64,000 nt of DNA from contig CM037878.1 of the NCBI GenBank assembly GCA_021292165.1, forward strand, positions 10,594,857 to 10,658,856, given 5' to 3'. Numbering within the stretch: the first letter of the stretch is position 1; the number at the start of each line of letters is the position of its first letter. Positions 53,897 through 64,000 of the stretch are shown here, one piece after another. Source of the DNA: Shinisaurus crocodilurus (Eukaryota > Chordata > Lepidosauria > Squamata > Shinisauridae). The position numbers and the translations under genes are program-made. The notes beneath the pieces were generated by a model, which saw only the letters and a list, made by a program, of their open reading frames with translations, ran no database searches and was not told where the DNA came from.

Positions 53897-54065
53897 TACA
53901 GGCCTGTGGCTCACGCTGGCTCAGCTTGTCTGAGCGTGGAAAGCTAAGCAGGGTCAGGCCTGGTTATTACTTGGATGGGAGACCCCCTCCTCTAGTTTCC
54001 TGCATTGAGCAGGGGGTTGGACTCGATAGCCTTGTAGGCTCCTTCCAACTCTATGATCTATGATA
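53897..54065 (+). mobile_element. 5S-rRNA-derived SINE with CR1-type tail
   Basis: AAGCTAAGCAGGGTCAGGCC and TTACTTGGATGGGAGACC are the 5S internal control regions (A block to C block). TTGGACTCGATAGCCTTGTA and CTATGATCTATGAT form the CR1 3' tail. Transcription by pol III and mobilisation by CR1 are inferred. Confidence 0.9.
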
Positions 54066-55155
54066 ATCCCGGCCCTCTTGGCAGTGGCTGCAGCCGTAGT
54101 CCTTTGGCAGCGGGGGGGGGGGGAGCATGCGTGCGTGCGCCGCGCCACTCGACAAGGTGACCCAGAAAATGACGAACAAGAAAAAGCCGGAGCCTTCTGC
54201 AAGCCAAGTTCTTAAGTGCCACAGAGGCTGGATGGGGACACAGTCATTGTAGTGGGATCAGCCAGGATCCGGCTGTCTGTGGCGGGTGGGGGAGAGACAG
54301 GCAGAGGAAGGAACGCAGGCAGAGGAATCCACCAGGGCACCGCCCACGGGTGGTTGCGTGCCCATTTGGGCTGGTTCGCACATGCAGCTCTACATCCCTG
54401 ATTTGTGTGGACTGACCTCGCCGAAACACATCGCTTTGGACTTGAAGCGACCACTCTTTTAAAAACTATATATCTTTTATCGATTCTCCAAAAGAAGAAA
54501 ATATATTGTGATTTTTTTTAAAGCATCAACTTGAAAATAACAATCAACATTTATTGCAGGCTGGAAGGTGCAAGGTTCTGTCTGTGCGGCATTACAGCTG
54601 CACATTCACACATGCAAGTCTGAAGTTATATATGAAGCCCGCGGTGTGGAATCTCTGTCTGCCCCAGGGCCGAATTCCATTTCGGAGAAGCTCTCGGGGG
54701 CCGCATGCCAGTGGTGGGCGTGGCCAGAGGCAAAAGGGGAGGGGCCGAAGATACCAGCCTATGGCTCTTCCTGCCAGTAGCTCAGCCTTAGGAGAGGCAT
54801 TTCAACCATTTAGAATGCAGGGAAAACTGCACAAAAGCCTGCAAATCCACCAAACGATTGATGGTTTGGGGGGGGGGTGTTGCCAACTTTTTATTCTTGC
54901 ATCTTTAACAGCAGCCCCAAATGTATCATCCCCGCCTGCTTCATCTGCTAGATTTCTGTGGAACAACCTTTTGTTAAAGGCGCAGGAGTAGGGCAAGAAA
55001 AAAGAAAGGAAAAAACAAAGCAAATTGAAGCCCTGCAGCTCAGAGCACCAGGGTGAGTCACTGGCCAGGGAGCTTAGAATTGCCAACTGAACAGAAAAAT
55101 GAGCCTAGCCTGCTCCTGTGCCATGAACGGAAGTTTCGTACAAGTTGGTGATGTT
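54066..55155. other. Unassigned sequence
   Basis: About 54650-54750 (GGGCCGAATTCCATTTCGG, GTGGTGGGCGTGGCC) is an old repeat also present at about 2390-2490. No gene. Confidence 0.35.
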
Positions 55156-55164
55156 TTTCTAGAC

Positions 55165-56085
55165 CACTGATGGCGAACCTATGGCACAGGTGCCACAGCT
55201 GGCACGCAGGGACCTCTCTGTGGGCACTCAAGCCATTGGTCACCAGATCGCGAAAAGACCGTCCCCTTCTGCAAAACACTAATGATCTTGTTCTTTCTCA
55301 CAGTGTGGAACAAAATGATTTTATTCTAGAATTCCTATTACAGAATTATTTTCTACATTGTTATCACATTTAAAAGATTTTGAAGAATGATGCACAGAGC
55401 ATGGCTTGGATGTAAAGCCCTAACAGTTGACCTGAGTGTTGCATGTGTTGCTCTCAAACTAACGGAGTATGAGCCAAGGTTTGACAAATTATCAGCATGC
55501 ATGCAATAGCAAAAATCACATTAATTGTGCAAAAGCATGCCCAATGCAAACTTTTACCTAATGCAGTGTTTGCAGTCCAAGACATAAAGTGTTTAAAATG
55601 TGTTAAGCATGTTTAGTTTTCTTGGTTATCTTGCTCATCCTAGTACAGGTTGACTTTTACTTTTACTAATCCGACACCTGTAGAAGCAGGGAAAGGACCC
55701 GGAGTAAAGCTTGCCCCATACAATTTCAGTCTGGCATATAATCATATTACAAGTTGAGAATCCCTTATCCAAAAATACATGTGCCTAATTATTTAAAAAG
55801 TTTTTATAAATTCCCTTCAGGCTATGTGTACAATGTAGTACTATAATAATTTTTTGAGTTGATTTTTTCCCCAACAAAAAACTGTTTGTATCATTGAAAG
55901 CTCTGTTATTGTGTTTTTCTTTTAAGACAAAAGATGTTAATTAGTTCGGACAACTGTATGAGTTGTTTTTCTAAAACTAAAACCTCAGTATTCAGGTTTA
56001 ATTGCAGTGTTGGCACTTTGAAATAAATAAGTTGGCTTTGTGTTGCAATTTGGGCACTCGGGCTCAAAAAGGTTCACCATCACTG
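55165..56085. mobile_element. hAT element, 0.9 kb, with possible transposase remnant
   Basis: CACTGATGGCGAACC to GGTTCACCATCACTG, with perfect 8-bp duplication TTCTAGAC (55157-55164 and 56086-56093). At about 55400-55508 the plus strand reads KALTVDLSVACVALKLTE followed by YEPRFDKLSACMQ and a stop. This resembles the C-terminus of Charlie-type hAT transposases (low confidence). Confidence 0.87.
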
Positions 56086-56237
56086 TTCTAGACCATGGAA
56101 CGAAACGTGGCCAGCTGTTCATTGCTGCAGATCAAGCTGCATTAAAGGGTCTGGTTCAAAAGCTGGCAACTCTAATAAAGTTTGTGCTTGGGTCTGGTCT
56201 TCTTGGAGCGTTCATTCTCTGTTTGTTGCCCCTGCCC

Positions 56238-56648
56238 CTCGGGTGGCCACCAATACATTGCCAAAGAAGAGGAAATGCATTGCCCCCCCCCCCAAAAGAG
56301 GACAAAAAGAGGACACCAATTTGCAGGACATTTGCATGTGCAAATTTATGTGTATATTTGACAATTTAGAAATAATAATTTAAATAGAAATACAAGACTT
56401 CTCACCATGCGCGGAGAAGACAGACTGGGCGACCCGTGTGCCTGCTCTGTCTGCTGTCTGGGTGCCAGCTGATGATGGGCCACTCCAAGGCCCTTTTGCT
56501 CTTCCTTCTGATGGTTCTTTGGATTTAAACCAGACTTGGACTGGGCAGTCCTTCAAATAGAGGACACCTTCAGATCAAGGTCTGTCCTCTGCCAGCTCTC
56601 CAAAATAGAGGGCTGTCCTCTGTAAACTAGGACACCTGGCCACCCTCC
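56238..56648. repeat. Dispersed repeat family E, best copy
   Basis: GGGTGGCCACC at the left and CTGGCCACCCT at the right give short inverted ends. In between are AAAAAGAGGACACCAATTTG, AAATAATAATTTAAATAG and CAGACTTGGACTGGGCAG. Non-coding, possibly a hAT MITE; no target duplication identified. Confidence 0.6.
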
Positions 56649-56649
56649 A

Positions 56650-57135
56650 TCTCACACCAGCACCAGTGGCCGGGTCCAGATTTAGGTGCGTGTAACTGGG
56701 CTGGTGAAAGCAGGCTTCCCGGCCCCTCCACCCTATGGCAACCCCCTGAAAATGTTACACGGAGGGATGCAGAACACTGCTGGATGGGGCGGACGGTGCT
56801 GTGAGGATCCCCCCCCCCCAGATTCAGGCAGAGGCACCTTCCATGAGCATCTGTTTACAGAAGGCAGATCCTGGATCTAGTTCTCCCTCCGTCAATTATG
56901 CACATTCATTGCTGAAAGCTCTTTACGCGGTTAAAGTTGCACATGTGTGAATCTTGTCTCTGCCATGAACTGGCGTGGCCCTAGGAAATCCGTGCTGGTG
57001 GTAAGCCACTCTCTTCTGGGCCCCGATGTGGACATATGACAATACTGAGCTACCTTGCAAGGTTGTTGTAAGCACCCTGAGGGCCCCAGGCTGCTACATG
57101 ACTGATCAGCCATAAGTTAATGTCTAATAAGGACA
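56650..57135. other. Unassigned sequence
   Basis: No gene or clear repeat. Confidence 0.3.
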
Positions 57136-57143
57136 ATGATATG

Positions 57144-57842
57144 CAGGGATGGGGACTCGGACTCGAGGACTCAACTCGTGAGTCGGACTGAGTCCCACCT
57201 CTGACTCGACTCGGACTCGAGTCCCAATATTTTTAATGGGACTTGAGACTCGACTCGGGACTCGAGACCAAGGACTCGTCAACATCCCTGGGCTGTTGAC
57301 GAGTCTTCTGGCTGTGCCAGAAGGAGCGCGATCACCGGTGAAGAGCGCATGGAAGCGAGGCGCGCCGCTGCTCGGCCACTATGGACAGCTACCAGGAGCG
57401 CAGCCCCAACGGTGTGTTGAGATTTATTTTGATTGATGTGTTGTTGTGGGGGGTTTGGGTTAGGGTCAGACATTTTGGGTTTGGCTGCCTCTGCCTACCT
57501 GCTTTGGGGTTCCCTGCCTCCTCTGCCTGCCTGGTTATTTTGGGTTTGTCTGCCTGGTCTGTTCTTGCCAAAATCAGTTGCAGAGTTTTGAAATAAAAAG
57601 GCACACTTGTGCCTAGAATTTATTTAAGCCACACATCTGAAGTAGCCTTATTTTGTTGGGGGGGAAACCCATTGATTTTAATAGGGACTCGTGGAGTCAG
57701 CTTTGGGAGTGACTCGTGACTCGTGACTCGTGAGTCACCATTTTGGACCAAGGACTCGGACTCGGACTCGGACTCGAGACTCGGGTTCAAAGACTCGTGA
57801 CTCGACTCGTGACTCGAGACCAAGGACTCTTCAACATCCCTG
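57144..57842 (-). mobile_element. GAGTC-rich hAT-type MITE, copy 3
   Basis: 699 bp, reverse orientation: CAGGGATGGGGACTCGG to GACTCTTCAACATCCCTG. Perfect 8-bp duplication ATGATATG (57136-57143 and 57843-57850). It holds an extra GC-rich segment (about 57290-57420) absent from the other copies, bordered by an internal CAACATCCCTG end-like sequence. Confidence 0.93.
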
Positions 57843-57850
57843 ATGATATG

Positions 57851-58180
57851 TTGGGCCGTGCCATTCTCTTGTGTCAAGGCAGGAAGGCCCCTTTCTTTCT
57901 AGTGTCTCTTCTGGCCTGCTGGTTGGTGGTGAACTAGGACAAAAATAGATGTTCTTTGTAATGGCCGCAAATAGCCGAGAGGCGATCATTGAAGGAAGCG
58001 CTCGTGGGCTGTAAGGGGAAAGCTTGTGCAGTTGGCTGGCAAGATGCAGCTGGTGCGTGGTCGGGGGGGGGGCAAGGCGAGGGTGCTAGGCGAGGGTGCT
58101 GCTGCTGTTTTGGGGCAACAGAGGCCGCTTTAGGACTAGCACTGCCTGCTTGATCTTTGCTTTGCACCTCCTCTGCCTGT
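57851..58180. other. Unassigned sequence
   Basis: CGAGGGTGCTAGG is tandemly duplicated at about 58078-58100. No gene. Confidence 0.3.
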
Positions 58181-58183
58181 ATA

Positions 58184-58678
58184 CAGGCAGTCCCCGAGTT
58201 AAGAACGTCCGACTTACAGACAACCCATACTTAAGATCGGACTTCTGGGTTTACGTAGAGTACATAGCGTAGTATACTACGCAATTTGCGTAATTTACAC
58301 AATTTGCATAAATGCCCATTTTAACATATACAGTAATACCTTGGATTGCAAGCAACTTGGTCTGAGAGTGTTTTGCAAGACAAGCAAATTTTTAAAATAA
58401 AATTTGACTTGATAAACAAGCAACGTCTTGCAATACAAGCGTAGGGATGTAACCGCTCACCTCGAGCGGGCGTAGCGGGCCGAAATCGGCCCCGCTCACG
58501 CCCGCCGGAGACTCGCTTTGATATAAGAGTGTTTTGGATTACAAGCACGGTTCCGGAACGAATTATGCTCTCAATCCAAGGTATTACTGTAGACCGCTAT
58601 GCTGTTCTGACTTACATACAAATTCGACTTACAGACATTCTTAAGAACGGATCTTGTTCGGAACCTGGGGACTGCCTG
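58184..58678. mobile_element. Tigger/pogo-like MITE carrying a nested mariner MITE
   Basis: CAGGCAGTCCCCGAGTTAAG to CTGGGGACTGCCTG, TA on both sides. Split at 58331-58589 by the second family. Same outer family as 14651-14905. Confidence 0.87.
58331..58589. mobile_element. Mariner-like MITE nested in the Tigger-like element
   Basis: CAGTAATACCTTGGATTGCA to CCAAGGTATTACTG, TA on both sides (58329-58330, 58590-58591). A CpG-rich block at about 58440-58515 (CTCGAGCGGGCGTAGCGGGC) replaces sequence found in the 53.4-kb copy. Confidence 0.87.
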
Positions 58679-58679
58679 T

Positions 58680-59365
58680 ATTGTTGCAAATAAACAAATA
58701 AACAAATATTACAAGCCTCTTCACAAGGTAAACCAACTGCATAAAGTTACCCTGAATCTTGCTACTGTTCAGGAAGCAGGGAGTGCGGAATACATGATTA
58801 GTAATGCTTCCGCCCCCTCCTTCCGGAAATCAAAACAAGTTTTGCAGAAGCTTTCTGGCGGCGCGCGCACATCACCTCACTTACATGCCGTGTGGCAGGG
58901 GCCTACCACAGTTCTATGAGGTTGTCGGCCGGGATAGATGAAATCTGAACTGTCCCTCTTTACACTGCGTGTGTTTTTTCTGCTTCTTCATGTTTGAATG
59001 CACCCCCATCTTTATTTTTTTTTAAAAAAAAACACCTCCCTGCATGTAGAAAACTAGCACATCAAAAAAGAGCATTCCTTCCTAATTCTCTAGTTGTCTA
59101 TATGCAGGGCAATCTGTTCTTTGGAGAGACATTCTGGACAATGCAACTTCAAACAGCCAGTGGGAGAGGGTCATATTTTTTTTAATGTTCTCTGCTATTT
59201 ATTTATTTGTTTATTATTTTAAAAGCTCCTTGCATGTAGTAGACTAGAACATCAAGAGCTATTTATTTATTTATTTGTTTGTTTGTTACTTTAAAAAAAA
59301 ACAGCAGCATTCAAATATGCAAACCTCCACCTGCAGTCTGGAATCATGCAGTCCAAGAGCTTTGC
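58680..59365. other. Unassigned sequence
   Basis: AT-rich with ATTT repeats at about 59195-59290. No gene. Confidence 0.3.
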
Positions 59366-59370
59366 ATTAA

Positions 59371-59598
59371 GAACATAAGAAGAGCCCTGCTGGATCAGAC
59401 CAAGGGTCATCTAGTCCAGCATTCTTTTCACACAGGGGCCAACCAGCTGCCCACGGGATCCCACCAGCGGGACATGAGGGCAACAGCACCTTCCCACCCA
59501 TGTTCCCCAGCAACTGGAGTATGTAGGCATACTGCCTCTGATACTGGAGGAAGCACATATAGCCAGTCAGGACTAGTAGCCACCAATGGCCTGTGTAA
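59371..59598 (-). mobile_element. CR1/L3-like LINE 3' end
   Basis: AGCCCTGCTGGATCAGACCA, CATGTTCCCCAGCAACTGGA and ACTGCCTCTGATACTGGAGG give a clean copy of the family. Confidence 0.78.
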
Positions 59599-59629
59599 CT
59601 TGTAGAATGGCTCTTAGCATGTTCCTTGA

Positions 59630-60050
59630 CAATTGGGAAGGCCCTGGACGTAGCCTCAGATTCTCTACTAGAGCCAGGGCATTTCTGGTGGTGACCCCAT
59701 ACCTGTGGGACTCCCTCCAGAGGGATATACATTTTGGCTTCTAAATGGGCCTTGGAAACCCATGTATTTTGAGCTGCTTTCAGTTGAGATGCTGAGCTGA
59801 ATTTCCAAGTTGTTGTAACGCATTACACTGCTGATCTTTTAAAATGGCTTTCTCTTAAACTGTTCAAACCAGTTTTATATGAATGTGTTGCAGGCCTGTG
59901 AAATGTTTTGAACAGCTGCATTAAATCTGCATTTTATTGGGACGTGATTTTATAGTTTTATGTTGTCTGGGGTTTTCTGTATGCAGGCCACCTTGGGAGG
60001 GTCTTTTCACCTTAAAACGTAGCATAGATAATAAAAAATAAAGTACCGGT
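59630..60050 (+). mobile_element. L2-like LINE 3' end
   Basis: TTCTGGTGGTGACCCC, TGGGACTCCCTCCAGAGG, then a 3' UTR with CAGGCCACCTTGGGAGGGTC and an AATAAAAAATAAAG end. Confidence 0.6.
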
Positions 60051-60054
60051 AAAT

Positions 60055-61530
60055 ACATTTACTGGAAAGTGCCTCCAGGGGCAGACGCCTTGGGGGGGGG
60101 GTTGGATTGCCGGGGTCTCCTCAGCGGGAGGGGCTGCCCATCCCTCCCGGAGAAGAACCAGCTCTGCCGGGGGCATACGGAGCAGTGGCGGCTCGGAGCC
60201 GCTTGCCAAATGGCCGGCCAACTGCTCAGCAGTTGCTGTGGCCATTCCGGGCCCCCCAAGGGGACGGCAGTGCCAGCAGGAGGCTGGCGACCAGCGACTG
60301 CCGGTGAGGCACCTCACATGGACAGCTGCTGCGGGGCAAGGAGAGGGGCCAGCGGCCCAGCTGCTGCAGGCACCGAGGTCAGGCACGGTGGCACCGACCG
60401 GGCCTGGTTCCCAGCTGTCGCCAGGGAGGTGTCGTGTCTGGCGGCAGAGCCGAGGAGGACAGATGGGGAAGCAGTGGGGCTGTGGGAAGCCCGTTCCCAA
60501 AAAACGTTCCTCTTCTTCACGACACCCTGGAAGTGTCAAGAGACACAGCGGGGGCAGAGCTTTGTGCCCCCTCCCATCTTTTTAAGCAATTGACAAAGCG
60601 GGACATTTTTTTTCTCTCTCTCCCTAACAAAAGAGGTTGAGCCGCTGTCGGCTCTTAAGGAGTGCTACTGCAGCATCCACTCGTGGTCCCCCAAATCCAG
60701 CCAGCAGCGCAGTCGTCCCCCCTCCAAGAAGAAGGAACAGTCCCGCAAAATTACAGCCAACTTCCCACTGAGGGGGTCCGCTTGTATTTGGGCTGCATTC
60801 CCTCGGACTGCAGATCGGTCTCACGTGATTAAATGCTCCTCCTTCCCCCAAAATGTTTAAAATAAGATAGAATCCCCGCATGTAGAAAATTAGCATGTCA
60901 AGGAGAAGGCTTCTGCCTACCCTTTCCCCTGATGTACCAGCTTTCTACATGCACAGATTTTGTGTGCATGTATTCCATCCCATAAACGTCCCTTTGCAGT
61001 TGTGCTGGTACAGCCCAGGGCCAAAACAGATATTACTTTAAATCCATATCTAGCAGCTACATATCCCCCCCCCTTTATTTTTACTCTAGAGTAGGTTCAT
61101 GGACACTGATCTAGATTGGGACTCTACCTGGGGGTATGTGTCGGGGGTCTTTTAAGTTCGGTGTTTTTAAGGCCTCCCTCCCCACTGCTGTACCTTAAGG
61201 CCCGTTTAAGTAACTCCAATTGTCTCTGTTAAATAGCAGCTTTGGGCAGCAAAGCCATATATACAGTGCATTTTGCATGCCAAAAAAAACTCCGTAGCTG
61301 ATGGTTGCCACCTTTCTTTACTGGCAGAACTCCTGTGCCTTCATGGCCGCACGCCGGATGCAACGCTGCCCAATGGTGGAGCACACGTCTACTCAGATTG
61401 GCTTGCTTGGTATTTATATTTTAAGGCCGCTTTGCCACCAAAGGGCCCTCAAAGTGCACGCACCATAAAATAAAAACAAACAATAAAATAATCCATTAAA
61501 AATATCAGTCGATATACATAAGAAATGAGC
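60055..61530. other. Unassigned sequence
   Basis: A GC-rich stretch (60080-60560) has overlapping open frames on both strands with no recognisable domain; probably not coding. The rest is AT-rich and unassigned. Confidence 0.35.
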
Positions 61531-61539
61531 ACACATCTG

Positions 61540-61800
61540 AGCAGAATACACAAGTGCTGAGCGTCCGTTATATCTGGACTGAATATTCTGCTGCTGTGTT
61601 TGGAGACTTGTCGGATTGTCATCATGCAAAGACTAAAGATGCAGGCAGGAAACTCATTGACTTATCTTCAAGGCAAGCAGTCCCGAGGATCGCCGCAGAT
61701 TTCAGTTGCTTCCACATGAGCCCTTTTCTCTGGAATTGCTCTCCTTTGTTTGACCACTTTTTACGGAGAATCTGGACAGTGGCATTGCCAAATTGCTGCT
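61540..61800. other. Possible conserved non-coding element
   Basis: GGATTGTCATCATGCAAAGAC, ATTCTGCTGCTGTGTTTGG and TCCTTTGTTTGACCAC (SOX-like) occur in a low-repeat stretch. Confidence 0.3.
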
Positions 61801-62575
61801 GCCTGCCCCCCCCCCCCCGGCCTGATTTGAGTACCTGCTTTTTTTTTTTGCAATAAAACGCAACAGCAGAACCAGCTTGTTAAGTGTAGACAAACAAAGC
61901 ACTATCGAAACTTTGGGGGCTCTTGTGCCTTTCATTAAAACTTCCCTGCTGGCAGGCCATGCCCAGTTTATTACTTCCTCTTCAGGTGGGTTGAGTGATG
62001 AATAGCCTCGATTGCCCATTAACTCAGTTCTCGCTCCCACAAGATGCTGGTGGCTGTAATTCTTGCTGTCTAGAATCTCCCGCCGCCCTCCAACTTTTCA
62101 GAGATGAAAAGTGCTCCCCGCTTCTGAGCCACGAGCGTAGTTTCCTTTGGATGAGAGGAAGCCCTGGAGACTTGTCTCTCTTTATTTAATGCATCTTTTA
62201 AGATACCTTTCAAGACTGCAAACTTCCTAAGGCGGCTTACAATATAAAGCTGTAAATTAAGACATCTTGGCATATTTGTTTCCTGACATACAAGAAGAGT
62301 GTATTGAAAACAGACTCGTGAAGCATGGTGGCCGATCCTACCGCAGACTCCCAGAGAACAACCGTTTCAGTTGAGATAAGTCCCCGGCATTCTTCCAGAA
62401 AGGGGAGACTGGTGACGCCTATGTCAGTGGGGCTCCTTATCCATTGCAGCTTTTATTCTGAGCTTTATAGGAACTATCCAGCCCTGAATAAAAGCTACAA
62501 TGGCTAAGGAGCCCCACTGACCAGCCTTCCCCGGGCAGGTATTCCATTCCAGATGCTGGAGCGAGATGCCCGGTC
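61800..62575. other. Unassigned sequence
   Basis: A CCATTGCAGCTTTTATT / AATAAAAGCTACAATGG inverted pair at about 62440-62504 forms a small hairpin. AGGCGGCTTACAATATAAAG at about 62230 resembles an L2/SINE tail. Confidence 0.35.
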
Positions 62576-62577
62576 AG

Positions 62578-62752
62578 CGGCTGCTATTCATGGTGGCTGC
62601 ATACTACCTCCAGAATCAGAGCCTGCATGGCTCTGAAGACCGTCCTTCGGGGCAACAGCGGCAAAGGAGAGGGCTTCCCAAAGGTGTCTGTGGGAAACAG
62701 GATGCTGGACTTGCTAGGCCTTTGGTCTGACTCAGCAGAGCTCTTCTTATTA
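62578..62752 (+). mobile_element. CR1/L3-like LINE 3' fragment, diverged
   Basis: TGCATACTACCTCCAGAATC, AACAGGATGCTGGAC and TTGGTCTGACTCAGCAGAGC. Confidence 0.55.
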
Positions 62753-62849
62753 GATACCGAGAAAACAAGCCCAGTCATTAAGGGCCATTAATGCATGCTT
62801 AGACAGATCTATGAGAGTAGATTACCGTAACTGTCCTTATTTCTATGAG

Positions 62850-62931
62850 AAAAAAAAGTCCTACAACTCCCAGCATTCCCCAGCCAGCTATGCTGGCTGG
62901 GGAATGCTGGGAGTTGTAGGACTTTTTTTTT
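62850..62931. mobile_element. Palindromic MITE, family D
   Basis: AAAAAAAGTCCTACAACTCC to GGAGTTGTAGGACTTTTTTT, with core CAGCATTCCCCAGCCAGC mirrored. It is followed by CTGTCTAAACATGCATAGGA, the outer part of the 39-40 kb MITE family. Confidence 0.82.
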
Positions 62932-63455
62932 CTGTCTAAACATGCATAGGATTGCACCTTAAGGTTCTTTTGTTCAAGTCCTGGCCATTCATTCATTCAT
63001 TTATTGCATGTACACCCCCGCTCCTCAGCCGGAAAAGGCTCCCAGAGAGGCGTACAAAGATTAATAATAAGACAGTCCCTGCCCTCAGGCTCACACTCTA
63101 AAAGACATGACACAAAAGGAAAAGGGATTGGGAGGGGGGAGGAAGAAAGCAAAACTCAGGCACCAGTTCTTAGTTAAAAAGGTTCTTATAGGTTTTTCTT
63201 TCTTTTTTTTTTCTTTTTGGGCAGGAAAGGGCAAAACAAGCTCCCTGCAGCTGCTCCCTCTCTCCAGCTGATGTATGGGGCCAGGTTGGTCATCAACAAC
63301 TAGCCATTCAGCGATCAAACAAACAACAATAAAGGACACTTCTCTGCGCTTAAACAACAAACAGTCTTGCGGCAACCTTAAAGACGAATGCATTTATTTT
63401 GGCGCGAGCTTTCATGGACGCTGTCCACTTCATCGGATGCACAAAATATTATAAT

Positions 63456-63650
63456 CTGGAAACATTGGAAGCTGCCCTATCCTGCGTCAGACCACGGGTC
63501 TGGCTAACCCAGTATTGTCGACACTGACAGGCAGCAACGGGGTTGCAGGCAGTAGTTTTTCCTGCTCTACCTGGAGGTGCCGGGGGTCGAACCAGGGGTC
63601 GAACTGGGGACCTTCTGTGTGCAAAGCAGCTGCTCTTCCAGCCCCTCACG
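63456..63650 (-). mobile_element. tRNA-Ala-derived SINE
   Basis: ATTGGAAGCTGCCCTATCCT to GACCTTCTGTGTGCAAAGCA. The B-box region is duplicated (GGGTCGAACCAGGGGTCGAA). Confidence 0.78.
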
Positions 63651-63675
63651 TTGACATATTTATATGCACAGGCTG

Positions 63676-63698
63676 GTGTGTGTGTGTGTGTGTGTGTG
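63676..63698. repeat. (GT)n microsatellite
   Basis: Perfect GT run. Confidence 0.85.
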
Positions 63699-63699
63699 A

Positions 63700-64000
63700 T
63701 GTAAGCTGTGTTGTCAGAGAGAACCGAAATACACAAAGAAGACACCGTGATGAGTACCTTAACGGTTGCCATTCACAGAACATTGTTGGGCGATAAACCA
63801 TGGCAGTGGTGAGCTGGCTGACATATGCAGTGTGGGTGAATAATAATGATGGTGATGATTTGTTTATTTATTTATTTACAGTATTTGTGTACTGTTCCAT
63901 ATCTAGATAGATTCCGGAGCGGTGAACAAAAAGATAAAACAGATGAAAGAATAAAAAACTATACATTAAAAAAACAGGATAACATTAAAACCGCGGCTGG
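63700..64000. other. Window edge, possible LINE 3' end
   Basis: (TTTA)n at about 63859-63880 with GAACAAAAAGATAAAACAGA looks like a reversed L2-type 3' end running off the window. Confidence 0.4.

Noticed and set aside
53897..54000. Functional 5S rRNA gene
   Set aside because: The 5' part is diverged, the 3' part is replaced by a CR1 tail, and a second copy exists, so it is a SINE.
57236..57937. Leu-Glu-Ser/Leu-Gly repeat frames
   Set aside because: They are translations of GAGTC/GACTC iterations in a MITE.
60012..60593. Overlapping 174-175-codon open frames on both strands
   Set aside because: GC-rich sequence without a recognisable domain; the two strands give equally long frames, as expected by chance.

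Overview
This is vertebrate nuclear DNA, most likely from a squamate reptile (lizard or snake). The evidence is an amniote-type ECEL1 exon, CpG islands, and a repeat mix of CR1, L2 and L3-like LINEs, a 5S-rRNA-derived SINE with a CR1 tail, tRNA-Ala-type and L2-tailed SINEs, and very many palindromic hAT-type MITEs. No Alu, B1 or other mammal-specific repeat is visible. The species cannot be fixed from the sequence alone.

Only one protein-coding gene segment is supported: the first coding exon of ECEL1 (endothelin-converting-enzyme-like 1) on the minus strand. It codes from 8686 down to 7922, with a good acceptor at 8729-8730 and a GTGAGT donor at 7916-7921. Its presumed promoter and non-coding exon lie in a GC-rich, G-tract- and CA-rich region at about 9.8-12.4 kb. 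No downstream ECEL1 exon is visible between 7.9 kb and base 1, so the following intron seems to be at least 7.9 kb long. A second CpG island (about 0.65-1.6 kb) has no recognisable coding sequence.

The rest is intergenic and dominated by transposable elements. From left to right: 0-7.5 kb holds MITEs, L2 3' ends and SINEs. 12.6-20 kb holds MITEs, L2 and L3 fragments and a C2H2-finger LINE. 20-26 kb holds an L2 with part of its reverse transcriptase, a solo LTR and a second finger LINE. 28-36 kb holds a second LTR type, SINEs and palindromes. 36-38 kb holds the longest finger-LINE copy. 41.1-44.1 kb is an almost complete CR1 ORF2 broken by one apparent base insertion. 45-49 kb holds a GAGTC-rich hAT element, a LINE, an L2 and a solo LTR. 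50-64 kb holds palindromes, a 5S SINE, mariner/Tigger-like MITEs, a 0.9-kb hAT element and a third GAGTC element. A few low-repeat stretches look like possible conserved non-coding elements.

The most interesting structure is a set of dispersed perfect or near-perfect palindromes. All carry the same core (a ZNF143/THAP11-like TACAACTCCCAGCATGC motif in both arms) but have different outer termini. Many are flanked by clean 8-bp target-site duplications, and several carry private variants mirrored in both arms. A second notable family is a hAT-type MITE built almost entirely of iterated GAGTC/GACTC, present three times with perfect 8-bp duplications. All calls come from reading the sequence; no database search was run.
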